A stretch of 64,000 bases of DNA from contig OU342636.1 of assembly GCA_910589415.1 (NCBI GenBank), forward strand, positions 45,709,735 to 45,773,734, in the 5' to 3' direction. Positions 33,301-46,300 of this stretch are shown here, one piece after another. The translations under genes were made by a program, and so were the position numbers. Position 1 is the stretch's first letter; the number at the start of each line of letters is the position of its first letter. The notes below the pieces were generated by a model, which saw only the letters and a program-made list of their open reading frames with translations, was not told the origin of the DNA and did not search any database. The stretch comes from Malachius bipustulatus (lineage: Eukaryota; Arthropoda; Insecta; Coleoptera; Melyridae).

Positions 33301-36300
33301 CGCCCCGTTCTGAAGACATCGATTTTTCCTGAAAATATGAAGCTCTGCAAATTTTTAAGATTTTTTTTTCTCTTCGATTTTGATGAAAATCTCTAGTCAG
33401 GCGATAGAAAGTGCGAGAAGTTCAGAACTGTAAGTGGTTTTTCTGTAGCTCTCCCCGTTTTTGAGATATGACCGTTTAAATTTGAAAATTTGCAAATTTT
33501 TTAGCTTTTCAAAATTTTTGATCTCGTTTTGTGAAAAAACTGAGGACTTTACGGTCCAACTGGATTAATTTTCCGACTCATATGGCAATCGACTGTGTTC
33601 ACACAAAATTACGTCCCGTTCTGAAGACATCGATTTTTCCTGAAAATATGAAGCTCTGCAAGTTTTTCAGAATTTTTTTTCTCTTCGATTTTGATGAAAA
33701 TCCCTAGTCAGGCGATAGAAAGTGCGAGAAGTTCAGAACTGTAAGTGGTTTTTCTGTAGCTCTCCCCGTTTTTGAGATATGACCGTTTAAATTTGAAAAT
33801 TTGCAAATTTTTTAGCTTTTCAAAATTTTTGATCTCGTTTTGTGAAAAAACTGAGGACTTTACGGTCCAACTGGATTAATTTTCCGACTCATATGGCAAT
33901 CGACTGTGTTCACACAAAATTACGTCCCGTTCTGAAGACATCGATTTTTCCTGTAAATATGAAGCTCTGCAAGTTTTTCAGAATTTTTTTTCTCTTCGAT
34001 TTTGATGAAAATCCCTAGTCAGGCGATAGAAAGTGCGAGAAGTTCAGAACTGTAAGTGGTTTTTCTGTAGCACTCCCCGTTTTGAAGATATGACCGTTTA
34101 AATTTGAAAATTTGCAATTTTTTTAGCTTTTCAAAATTTTTGATCTCGTTTTGTGAAAAAATTGAGGACTTTACGGTCCAACTGGATTAATTTTCCGACT
34201 CATATGTCAGTCGACTGTGTTCACACAAAATTACGCCCCGTTCTGAAGACATCGATTTTTCCTGAAAATATGAAGCTCTGCAAATTTTTCAGATTTTTTT
34301 TTCTCTTCGATTTTGATGAAAATCCCTAGTCAGGCGATAGAAAGTGCGAGAAGTTCAGAACTGTAAGTGGTTTTTCTGTAGCTCTCCCCGTTTTTGAGAT
34401 ATGACCGTTTAAATTTGAAAATTTGCAAATTTTTTAGCTTTTCAAAATTTTTGATCTCGTTTTGTGAAAAAACTGAGGACTTTACGGTCCAACTGGATTA
34501 ATTTTCCGACTTATATGGCAATCGACTGTGTTCACACAAAATTACGTCCCGTTCTGAAGACATCGATTTTTCCTGAAAATATGAAGCTCTGCAAATTTTT
34601 CAGATTTTTTTTCTCTTCGATTTTGATGAAAATCTCTAGTCAGGCGATAGAAAGTGCGAGAAGTTCAGAACTGTAAGTGGTTTTTCTGTAGCTCTCCCCG
34701 TTTTTGAGATATGACCGTTTAAATTTGAAAATTTGCAAATTTTTTAGCTTTTCAAAATTTTTGATCTCGTTTTGTGAAAAAACTGAGGACTTTACGGTCC
34801 AACTGGATTAATTTTCCGACTCATATGGCAATCGACTGTGTTCACACAAAATTACGTCCCGTTCTGAAGACATCGATTTTTCCTGAAAATATGAAGCTCT
34901 GCAAGTTTTTCAGAATTTTTTTTCTCTTCGATTCTGATGAAAATCCCTAGTCAGGCGATAGAAAGTGCGAGAAGCTCAGAACTGTAAGTGGTTTTTCTGT
35001 AGCTCTCCCCGTTTTTGAGATATGACCGTTTAAATTTGAAAATTTGCAAATTTTTTAGCTTTTCAAAATTTTTGATCTCGTTTTGTGAAAAAACTGAGGA
35101 CTTTACGGTCCAACTGGATTAATTTTCCGACTCATATGCCAATCGACTGTGTTCACACAAAATTACGTCCCGTTCTGAAGACATTGATTTTTCCTGAAAA
35201 TATGAAGCTCTGCAAGTTTTTCAGAATTTTTTTTCTCTTCGATTTTGATGAAAATCCCTAGTCAGGCGATAGAAAGTGCGAGAAGTTCAGAACTGTAAGT
35301 GGTTTTTCTGTAGCTCTCCCCGTTTTTGAGATATGACCGTTTAAATTTGAAAATTTGCAAATTTTTTAGCTTTTCAAAATTTTTGATCTCGTTTTGTGAA
35401 AAAACTGAGGACTTTACGGTCCAACTGGATTAATTTTCCGACTCATATGGCAATCGACTGTGTTCACACAAAATTACGTCCCGTTCTGAAGACATCGATT
35501 TTTCCTGTAAATATGAAGCTCTGCAAGTTTTTCAGAATTTTTTTTCTCTTCGATTTTGATGAAAATCCCTAGTCAGGCGATAGAAAGTGCGAGAAGTTCA
35601 GAACTGTAAGTGGTTTTTCTGTAGCACTCCCCGTTTTGAAGATATGACCGTTTAAATTTGAAAATTTGCAATTTTTTTAGCTTTTCAAAATTTTTGATCT
35701 CGTTTTGTGAAAAAATTGAGGACTTTACGGTCCAACTGGATTAATTTTCCGACTCATATGTCAGTCGACTGTGTTCACACAAAATTACGCCCCGTTCTGA
35801 AGACATCGATTTTTCCTGAAAATATGAAGCTCTGCAAATTTTTCAGATTTTTTTTTCTCTTCGATTTTGATGAAAATCCCTAGTCAGGCGATAGAAAGTG
35901 CGAGAAGTTCAGAACTGTAAGTGGTTTTTCTGTAGCTCTCCCCGTTTTTGAGATATGACCGTTTAAATTTGAAAATTTGCAATTTTTTTAGCTTTTCAAA
36001 ATTTTTGATCTCGTTTTGTGAAAAAACTGAGGACTTACGGTCCAACTGGATTAATTTTCCGACTTATATGGCAGTCGACTGTGTTCACACAAAATTACGT
36101 CCCGTTCTGAAGACATCGATTTTTCCTGAAAATATGAAGCTCTGCAAGTTTTTCAGAATTTTTTTTCTCTTCGATTTTGATGAAAATCTCTAGTCAGGCG
36201 ATAGAAAGTGCGAGAAGTTCAGAACTGTAAGTGGTTTTTCTGTAGCTCTCCCCGTTTTTGAGATATGACCGTTTAAATTTGAAAATTTGCAAATTTTTTA

Positions 36301-37159
36301 GCTTTTCAAAATTTTTGATCTCGTTTTGTGAAAAAACTGAGGACTTTACGGTCCAACTGGATTAATTTTCCGACTCATATGGCAATCGACTGTGTTCACA
36401 CAAAATTACGTCCCGTTCTGAAGACATCGATTTTTCCTGAAAATATGAAGCTCTGCAAGTTTTTCAGAATTTTTTTTCTCTTCGATTTTGATGAAAATCC
36501 CTAGTTAGGCGATAGAGAGCGCGAGAAGTTCAGAACTGTAAGTGGTTTTTCTGTAGCTCTCCCCGTTTTTGAGATATGACCGTTTAAATTTGAAAATTTG
36601 CAAATTTTTTAGCTTTTCAAAATTTTTGATCTCGTTTTGTGAAAAAACTGAGGACTTTACGGTCCAACTGGATTAATTTTCCGACTCATATGGCAATCGA
36701 CTGTGTTCACACAAAATTACGTCCCGTTCTGAAGACATCGATTTTTCCTGAAAATATGAAGCTCTGCAAGTTTTTCAGAATTTTTTTTCTCTTCGATTTT
36801 GATGAAAATCCCTAGTCAGGCGATAGAAAGTGCGAGAAGTTTAGAACTGTAAGTGGTTTTTCTGTAGCTCTCCCCGTTTTTGAGATATGACCGTTTAAAT
36901 TTGAAAATTTGCAAATTTTTTAGCTTTTCAAAATTTTTGATCTCGTTTTGTGAAAAAACTGAGGACTTTACGGTCCAACTGGATTAATTTTCCGACTCAT
37001 ATGGCAATCGACTGTGTTCACACAAAATTACGTCCCGTTCTGAAGACATCGATTTTTCCTGAAAATATGAAGCTCTGCAAGTTTTTCAGAATTTTTTTTC
37101 TCTTCGATTTTGATGAAAATCCCTAGTCAGGCGATAGAAAGTGCGAGAAGTTCAGAACT

Positions 37160-39100
37160 GAAAGTGGCTTTTCTGTAGCTCTCCCCGTTTTCAAGATATG
37201 ACCGTTTAAATTTGAAAATTTGCAAATTTTTTAGCTTTTCAAAATTTTTGATCTCGTTTTGTGAAAAAACTGAGGACTTTACGGTCCAACTGGATTAATT
37301 TTCCGACTCATATGGCAATCGACTGTGTTCACACAAAATTACGTCCCGTTCTGAAGACATCGATTTTTCCTGAAAATATGAAGCTCTGCAAGTTTTTCAG
37401 AATTTTTTTTCTCTTCGATTTTGATGAAAATCCCTAGTCAGGCGATAGAAAGTGCGAGAAGTTCAGAACTGTAAGTGGTTTTTCTGTAGCTCGCCCCGTT
37501 TTGAAGATATGACCGTTTAAATTTGAAAATTTGCAATTTTTTTAGCTTTTCAAAATTTTTGATCTCGTTTTGTGAAAAAATTGAGGACTTTACGGTCCAA
37601 CTGGATTAATTTTCCGACTCATATGTCAGTCGACTGTGTTCACACAAAATTACGCCCCGTTCTGAAGACATCGATTTTTCCTGAAAATATGAAGCTCTGC
37701 AAATTTTTCAGATTTTTTTTTCTCTTCGATTTTGATGAAAATCTCTAGTCAGGCGATAGAAAGTGCGAGAAGTTCAGAACTGTAAGTGGTTTTTCTGTAG
37801 CTCTCCCCGTTTTTGAGATATGACCGTTTAAATTTGAAAATTTGCAAATTTTTTAGCTTTTCAAAATTTTTGATCTCGTTTTGTGAAAAAACTGAGGACT
37901 TTACGGTCCAACTGGATTAATTTTCCGACTCATATGGCAATCGACTGTGTTCACACAAAATTACGTCCCGTTCTGAAGACATCGATTTTTCCTGAAAATA
38001 TGAAGCTCTGCAAGTTTTTCAGAATTTTTTTTCTCTTCGATTTTGATGAAAATCTCTAGTCAGGCGATAGAAAGTGCGAGAAGTTCAGAACTGTAAGTGG
38101 TTTTTCTGTAGCTCTCCCCGTTTTTGAGATATGACCGTTTAAATTTGAAAATTTGCAAATTTTTTAGCTTTTCAAAATTTTTGATTTCGTTTTGTGAAAA
38201 AACTGAGGGCTTTACGGTCCAACTGGATTAACTTTCCGACTCATATGGCAATCGACTGTGTTCACACAAAATTACGTCCCGTTCTGAAGACATCGATTTT
38301 TCCTGAAAATATGAAGCTCTGCAAATTTTTCAGATTTTTTTTTCTCTTCGATTTTGATGAAAATCTCTAGTCAAGCGATAGAAAGTGCGAGAAGTTCAGA
38401 ACTGTAAGTGGTTTTTCTGTAGCTCTCCCCGTTTTTGAGATATGACCGTTTAAATTTGAAAATTTGCAAATTTTTTAGCTTTTCAAAATTTTTGATCTCG
38501 TTTTGTGAAAAAACTGAGGACTTTACGGTCCAACTGGATTAACTTTCCGACTCATATGGCAATCGACTGTGTTCACACAAAATTACGTCCCGTTCTGAAG
38601 ACATCGATTTTTCCTGAAAATATGAAGCTCTGCAAATTTTTCAGATTTTTTTTCTCTTCGATTTTGATGAAAATCCCTAGTCAGGCGATAGAAAGTGCGA
38701 GAAGTTCAGAACTGTAAGTGGTTTTTCTGTAGCTCTCCCCGTTTTTGAGATATGACCGTTTAAATTTGAAAATTTGCAAATTTTTTAGCTTTTCAAAATT
38801 TTTGATCTCGTTTTGTGGAAAAACTGAGGACTTTACGGTCCAACTGGATTAATTTTCCGACTTATATGGCAATCGACTGTGTTCACACAAAATTACGTCC
38901 CGTTCTGAAGACATCGATTTTTCCTGAAAATATGAAGCTCTGCAAGTTTTTCAGAATTTTTTTTTCTCTTCGATTTTGATGAAAATCTCTAGTCAGGCGA
39001 TAGAAAGTGCGAGAAGTTCAGAACTGTAAGTGGTTTTTCTGTAGCTCTCCCCGTTTTTGAGATATGACCGTTTAAATTTGAAAATTTGAAAATTTTTTAG
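37160..39100 (+). repeat. Nested block, copy 1 (11-14 monomer offset)
   Basis: AAGTGGCTTTT with TTTTCAAGATATG at 37,162 recurs at 40,583 (offset 3,421, 11 monomers). TCGCCCCG at 37,491 recurs at 41,223 (3,732, 12 monomers). The 8-T monomer at 38,505 and GTGGAAAAACTG near 38,814 recur at 42,859 and 43,170 (about 4,354, 14 monomers). The offset grows by whole monomers along the block, so monomers were gained or lost after the block was copied. Confidence 0.85.
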
Positions 39101-40582
39101 CTTTTCAAAATTTTTGATCTCGTTTTGTGAAAAAACTGAGGACTTTACGGTCCAACTGGATTAATTTTCCGACTCATATGGCAATCGACTGTGTTCACAG
39201 AAAATTACGTCCCGTTCTGAAGACATCGATTTTTCCTGAAAATATGAAGCTCTGCAAGTTTTTCAGAATTTTTTTTCTCTTCGATTTTGATGAAAATCCC
39301 TAGTCAGGCGATAGAAAGTGCGAGAAGTTCAGAACTGTAAGTGGTTTTTCTGTAGCTCTCCCCGTTTTTGAGATATGACCGTTTAAATTTGAAAATTTGC
39401 AAATTTTTTAGCTTTTCAAAATTTTTGATCTCGTTTTGTGAAAAAACTGAGGACTTTACGGTCCAACTGGATTAATTTTCCGACTTATATGGCAATCGAC
39501 TGTGTTCACACAAAATTACGTCCCGTTCTGAAGACATCGATTTTTCCTGAAAATATGAAGCTCTGCAAGTTTTTCAGAATTTTTTTTCTCTTCGATTTTG
39601 ATGAAAATCTCTAGTCAGGCGATAGAAAGTGCGAGAAGTTCAGAACTGTAAGTGGTTTTTCTGTAGCTCTCCCCGTTTTTGAGATATGACCGTTTAAATT
39701 TGAAAATTTGCAAATTTTTTAGCTTTTCAAAATTTTTGATCTCGTTTTGTGAAAAAACTGAGGACTTTACGGTCCAACTGGATTAATTTTCCGACTCATA
39801 TGGCAATCGACTGTGTTCACACAAAATTACGTCCCGTTCTGAAGACATCGATTTTTCCTGAAAATATGAAGCTCTGCAAGTTTTTCAGAATTTTTTTTCT
39901 CTTCGATTTTGATGAAAATCCCTAGTTAGGCGATAGAAAGTGCGAGAAGTTCAGAACTGTAAGTGGTTTTTCTGTAGCTCTCCCCGTTTTTGAGATATGA
40001 CCGTTTAAATTTGAAAATTTGCAAATTTTTTAGCTTTTCAAAATTTTTGATCTCGTTTTGTGAAAAAACTGAGGACTTTACGGTCCAACTGGATTAATTT
40101 TCCGACTCATATGGCAATCGACTGTGTTCACACAAAATTACGTCCCGTTCTGAAGACATCGATTTTTCCTGAAAATATGAAGCTCTGCAAGTTTTTCAGA
40201 ATTTTTTTTCTCTTCGATTTTGATGAAAATCCCTAGTCAGGCGATAGAAAGTGCGAGAAGTTTAGAACTGTAAGTGGTTTTTCTGTAGCTCTCCCCGTTT
40301 TTGAGATATGACCGTTTAAATTTGAAAATTTGCAAATTTTTTAGCTTTTCAAAATTTTTGATCTCGTTTTGTGAAAAAACTGAGGACTTTACGGTCCAAC
40401 TGGATTAATTTTCCGACTCATATGGCAATCGACTGTGTTCACACAAAATTACGTCCCGTTCTGAAGACATCGATTTTTCCTGAAAATATGAAGCTCTGCA
40501 AGTTTTTCAGAATTTTTTTTCTCTTCGATTTTGATGAAAATCCCTAGTCAGGCGATAGAAAGTGCGAGAAGTTCAGAACTGA

Positions 40583-43308
40583 AAGTGGCTTTTCTGTAGC
40601 TCTCCCCGTTTTCAAGATATGACCGTTTAAATTTGAAAATTTGCAAATTTTTTAGCTTTTCAAAATTTTTGATCTCGTTTTGTGAAAAAACTGAGGACTT
40701 TACGGTCCAACTGGATTAATTTTCCGACTCATATGGCAATCGACTGTGTTCACACAAAATTACGTCCCGTTCTGAAGACATCGATTTTTCCTGAAAATAT
40801 GAAGCTCTGCAAGTTTTTCAGAATTTTTTTTCTCTTCGATTTTGATGAAAATCCCTAGTCAGGCGATAGAAAGTGCGAGAAGTTCAGAACTGTAAGTGGT
40901 TTTTCTGTAGCTCTCCCCGTTTTTGAGATATGACCGTTTAAATTTGAAAATTTGCAAATTTTTTAGCTTTTCAAAATTTTTGATCTCGTTTTGTGAAAAA
41001 ACTGAGGACTTTACGGTCCAACTGGATTAATTTTCCGACTCATATGGCAATCGACTGTGTTCACACAAAATTACGTCCCGTTCTGAAGACATCGATTTTT
41101 CCTGTAAATATGAAGCTCTGCAAGTTTTTCAGAATTTTTTTTCTCTTCGATTTTGATGAAAATCCCTAGTCAGGCGATAGAAAGTGCGAGAAGTTCAGAA
41201 CTGTAAGTGGTTTTTCTGTAGCTCGCCCCGTTTTGAAGATATGACCGTTTAAATTTGAAAATTTGCAATTTTTTTAGCTTTTCAAAATTTTTGATCTCGT
41301 TTTGTGAAAAAATTGAGGACTTTACGGTCCAACTGGATTAATTTTCCGACTCATATGTCAGTCGACTGTGTTCACACAAAATTACGCCCCGTTCTGAAGA
41401 CATCGATTTTTCCTGAAAATATGAAGCTCTGAAAATTTTTCAGATTTTTTTTTCTCTTCGATTTTGATGAAAATCTCTAGTCAGGCGATAGAAAGTGCGA
41501 GAAGTTCAGAACTGTAAGTGGTTTTTCTGTAGCTCTCCCCGTTTTTGAGATATGACCGTTTAAATTTGAAAATTTGCAAATTTTTTAGCTTTTCAAAATT
41601 TTTGATCTCGTTTTGTGAAAAAACTGAGGACTTTACGGTCCAACTGGATTAATTTTCCGACTCATATGGCAATCGACTGTGTTCACACAAAATTACGTCC
41701 CGTTCTGAAGACATCGATTTTTCCTGAAAATATGAAGCTCTGCAAGTTTTTCAGAATTTTTTTTCTCTTCGATTTTGATGAAAATCTCTAGTCAGGCGAT
41801 AGAAAGTGCGAGAAGTTCAGAACTGTAAGTGGTTTTTCTGTAGCTCTCCCCGTTTTTGAGATATGACCGTTTAAATTTGAAAATTTGCAAATTTTTTAGC
41901 TTTTCAAAATTTTTGATCTCGTTTTGTGAAAAAACTGAGGACTTTACGGTCCAACTGGATTAACTTTCCGACTCATATGGCAATCGACTGTGTTCACACA
42001 AAATTACGTCCCGTTCTGAAGACATCGATTTTTCCTGAAAATATGAAGCTCTGCAAATTTTTCAGATTTTTTTTTCTCTTCGATTTTGATGAAAATCCCT
42101 AGTCAGGCGATAGAAAGTGCGAGAAGTTCAGAACTGTAAGTGGTTTTTCTGTAAATCTCCCCGTTTTTGAGATATGACCGTTTAAATTTGAAAATTTGCA
42201 AATTTTTTAGCTTTTCAAAATTTTTGATCTCGTTTTGTGAAAAAACTGAGGACTTTACGGTCCAACTGGATTAATTTTCCGACTCATATGTCAGTCGACT
42301 GTGTTCACACAAAATTACGCCCCGTTCTGAAGACATCGATTTTTCCTGAAAATATGAAGCTCTGCAAATTTTTCAGATTTTTTTTTCTCTTCGATTTTGA
42401 TGAAAATCTCTAGTCAGGCGATAGAAAGTGCGAGAAGTTCAGAACTGTAAGTGGTTTTTCTGTAGCTCTCCCCGTTTTTGAGATATGACCGTTTAAATTT
42501 GAAAATTTGCAAATTTTTTAGCTTTTCAAAATTTTTGATCTCGTTTTGTGAAAAAACTGAGGACTTTACGGTCCAACTGGATTAATTTTCCGACTCATAT
42601 GGCAATCGACTGTGTTCACACAAAATTACGCCCCGTTCTGAAGACATCGATTTTTCCTGAAAATATGAAGCTCTGCAAATTTTTCAGATTTTTTTTTCTC
42701 TTCGATTTTGATGAAAATCTCTAGTCAAGCGATAGAAAGTGCGAGAAGTTCAGAACTGTAAGTGGTTTTTCTGTAGCTCTCCCCGTTTTTGAGATATGAC
42801 CGTTTAAATTTGAAAATTTGCAAATTTTTTAGCTTTTCAAAATTTTTGATCTCGTTTTGTGAAAAAACTGAGGACTTTACGGTCCAACTGGATTAACTTT
42901 CCGACTCATATGGCAATCGACTGTGTTCACACAAAATTACGTCCCGTTCTGAAGACATCGATTTTTCCTGAAAATATGAAGCTCTGCAAATTTTTCAGAT
43001 TTTTTTTCTCTTCGATTTTGATGAAAATCCCTAGTCAGGCGATAGAAAGTGCGAGAAGTTCAGAACTGTAAGTGGTTTTTCTGTAGCTCTCCCCGTTTTT
43101 GAGATATGACCGTTTAAATTTGAAAATTTGCAAATTTTTTAGCTTTTCAAAATTTTTGATCTCGTTTTGTGGAAAAACTGAGGACTTTACGGTCCAACTG
43201 GATTAATTTTCCGACTTATATGGCAATCGACTGTGTTCACACAAAATTACGTCCCGTTCTGAAGACATCGATTTTTCCTGAAAATATGAAGCTCTGCAAG
43301 TTTTTCAG
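40583..43308 (+). repeat. Nested block, copy 2, ending at the 16-kb junction
   Basis: This matches 37,160-38,950 with extra monomers inserted, including one carrying TGTAAATCTCCCC near 42,150 that has no counterpart in the first copy. The match is cut off by the 16-kb duplication junction at about 43,309. It resumes in unit 2, where AAATTTGAAAATTTT at 55,254 is matched again at 59,608 beyond the unit's right end. This order shows the nested block is older than the 16-kb duplication. Confidence 0.8.
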
Positions 43309-46300
43309 AATTTTTTTTCTCTTCGATTTTGATGAAAATCTCTAGTCAGGCGATAGAAAGTGCGGGAAGTTCAGAACTGTAAGTGGTTTTTCTGTAGCTC
43401 TCCCCGTTTTTGAGATATGACCGTTTAAATTTGAAAATTTGCAAATTTTTTAGCTTTTCAAAATTTTTGATCTCGTTTTGTGAAAAAACTGAGGACTTTA
43501 CGGTCCAACTGGATTAATTTTCCGACTCATATGGCAATCGACTAGATTCACACAAAATTACGTCCCGTTCTGAAGACATCGATTTTTCCTGAAAATATGA
43601 AGCTCTGCAAATTTTTCAGATTTTTTTTTCTCTTCGATTTTGATGAAAATCCCTAGTCAGGCGATAGAAAGTGTGAGAAGTTCAGAACTGTAAGTGGTTT
43701 TTCTGTAGCTCTCCCCGTTTTTGAGATATGACCGTTTAAATTTGAAAATTTGCAAATTTTTTAGCTTTTCAAAATTTTTGATCTCGTTTTGTGAAAAAAC
43801 TGAGGACTTTACGGTCCAACTGGATTAATTTTCCGACTTATATGGCAATCGACTGTGTTCACACAAAATTACGTCCCGTTCTGAAGACATCGATTTTTCC
43901 TGAAAATATGAAGCTCTGCAAGTTTTTCAGAATTTTTTTTCTCTTCGATTTTGATGAAAATCCCTAGTCAGGCGATAGAAAGTGCGAGAAGTTCAGAACT
44001 ATAAGTGGTTTTTCTGTAGCTCTCCCCGTTTTTGAGATATGACCGTTTAAATTTGAAAATTTGCAAATTTTTTAGCTTTTCAAAATTTTTGATCTCGTTT
44101 TGTGAAAAAACTGAGGACTTTACGGTCCAACTGGATTAATTTTCCGACTCATATGCCAATCGACTGTGTTCACACAAAATTACGTCCCGTTCTGAAGACA
44201 TCGATTTTTCCTGAAAATATGAAGCTCTGCAAGTTTTTCAGAATTTTTTTTCTCTTCGATTTTGATGAAAATCCCTAGTCAGGCGATAGAAAGTGCGAGA
44301 AGTTCAGAACTGTAAGTGGTTTTTCTGTAGCTCTCCCCGTTTTTGAGATATGATCGTTTAAATTTGAAAATTTGCAAATTTTTTAGCTTTTCAAAATTTT
44401 TGATCTCGTTTTGTGAAAAAACTGAGGACTTTACGGTCCAACTGGATTAATTTTCCGACTCATATGGCAATCGACTGTGTTCACACAAAATTACGTCCCG
44501 TTCTGAAGACATCGATTTTTCCTGAAAATATGAAGCTCTGCAAGTTTTTCAGAATTTTTTTTCTCTTCGATTTTGATGAAAATCCCTAGTCAGGCGATAG
44601 AAAGTGCGAGAAGTTCAGAACTGTAAGTGGTTTTTCTGTAGCTCTCCCCGTTTTTGAGATATGACCGTTTAAATTTGAAAATTTGCAAATTTTTTAGCTT
44701 TTCAAAATTTTTGATCTCGTTTTGTGAAAAAACTGAGGACTTTACGGTCCAACTGGATTAATTTTTCGACTCATATGGCAGTCGACTGTGTTCACACAAA
44801 ATTACGCCCCGTTCTGAAGACATCGATTTTTCCTGAAAATATGAAGCTCTGCAAATTTTTCAGATTTTTTTTTCTCTTCGATTTTGATGAAAATCTCTAG
44901 TCAGGCGATAGAAAGTGCGAGAAGTTCAGAACTGTAAGTGGTTTTTCTGTAGCTCTCCCCGTTTTTGAGATATGACCGTTTAAATTTGAAAATTTGCAAA
45001 TTTTTTAGCTTTTCAAAATTTTTGATCTCGTTTTGTGAAAAAACTGAGGACTTTACGGTCCAACTGGATTAATTTTCCGACTCATATGGCAATCGACTGT
45101 GTTCACACAAAATTACGTCCCGTTCTGAAGACATCGATTTTTCCTGAAAATATGAAGCTCTGCAAGTTTTTCAGAATTTTTTTTCTCTTCGATTTTGATG
45201 AAAATCCCTAGTCAGGCGATAGAAAGTGCGAGAAGTTCAGAACTGTAAGTGGTTTTTCTGTAGCTCTCCCCGTTTTTGAGATATGACCGTTTAAATTTGA
45301 AAATTTGCAAATTTTTTAGCTTTTCAAAATTTTTGATCTCGTTTTGTGAAAAAACTGAGGACTTTACGGTCCAACTGGATTAATTTTCCGACTCATATGG
45401 CAATCGACTGTGTGCACACAAAATTACGTCCCGTTCTGAAGACATCGATTTTTCCTGTAAATATGAAGCTCTGCAAGTTTTTCAGAATTTTTTTTCTCTT
45501 CGATTTTGATGAAAATCCCTAGTCAGGCGATAGAAAGTGCGAGAAGTTCAGAACTGTAAGTGGTTTTTCTGTAGCTCTCCCCGTTTTCAAGATATGACCG
45601 TTTAAATTTGAAAATTTGCAATTTTTTTAGCTTTTCAAAATTTTTGATCTCGTTTTGTGAAAAAATTGAGGACTTTACGGTCCAACTGGATTAATTTTCC
45701 GACTCATATGTCAGTCGACTGTGTTCACACAAAATTACGCCCCGTTCTGAAGACATCGATTTTTCCTGAAAATATGAAGCTCTGCAAATTTTTCAGATTT
45801 TTTTTTCTCTTCGATTTTGATGAAAATCTCTAGTCAAGCGATAGAAAGTGCGAGAAGTTCAGAACTGTAAGTGGTTTTTCTGTAGCTCTCCCCGTTTTTG
45901 AGATATGACCGTTTAAATTTGAAAATTTGCAAATTTTTTAGCTTTTAAAAATTTTTGATCTCGTTTTGTGAAAAAACTGAGGACTTTACGGTCCAACTGG
46001 ATTAATTTTCCGACTCATATGGCAATCGACTGTGTTCACACAAAATTACGTCCCGTTCTGAAGACATCGATTTTTCCTGAAAATATGAAGCTCTGCAAGT
46101 TTTTCAGAATTTTTTTTCTCTTCGATTTTGATGAAAATCTCTAGTCAGGCGATAGAAAGTGCGAGAAGTTCAGAACTGTAAGTGGTTTTTCTGTAGCTCT
46201 CCCCGTTTTTGAGATATGACCGTTTAAATTTGAAAATTTGCAAATTTTTTAGCTTTTCAAAATTTTTGATCTCGTTTTGTGAAAAAACTGAGGACTTTAC

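Larger units (their letters stand above)
27141..43308 (+). repeat. 16.17-kb tandem duplication, unit 1 (52 monomers)
   Basis: Rare variants recur exactly 16,168-16,169 bp downstream. Examples are CGACTAGATTC 27,372/43,540; AAGTGTGAGA 27,501/43,669; CTATAAGTGG 27,831/43,999; TGTGTGCACA 29,241/45,409; ATACCTAGTC 30,591/46,759; ACTTTACGCT 31,681/47,849; ATGCCAATCG 32,649/48,817; TAGCACTCCCC 34,071/50,239 and 35,625/51,793; TCGCCCCG 37,491/53,660 and 41,223/57,391; and TTCACAGAAAATT with its G at 39,200/55,368. The left edge lies within 27,141-27,195. The right edge is where monomers matching the unit's end (GTGGAAAAACTG) switch to GCGGGAAG, near 43,309-43,363. Confidence 0.95.
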
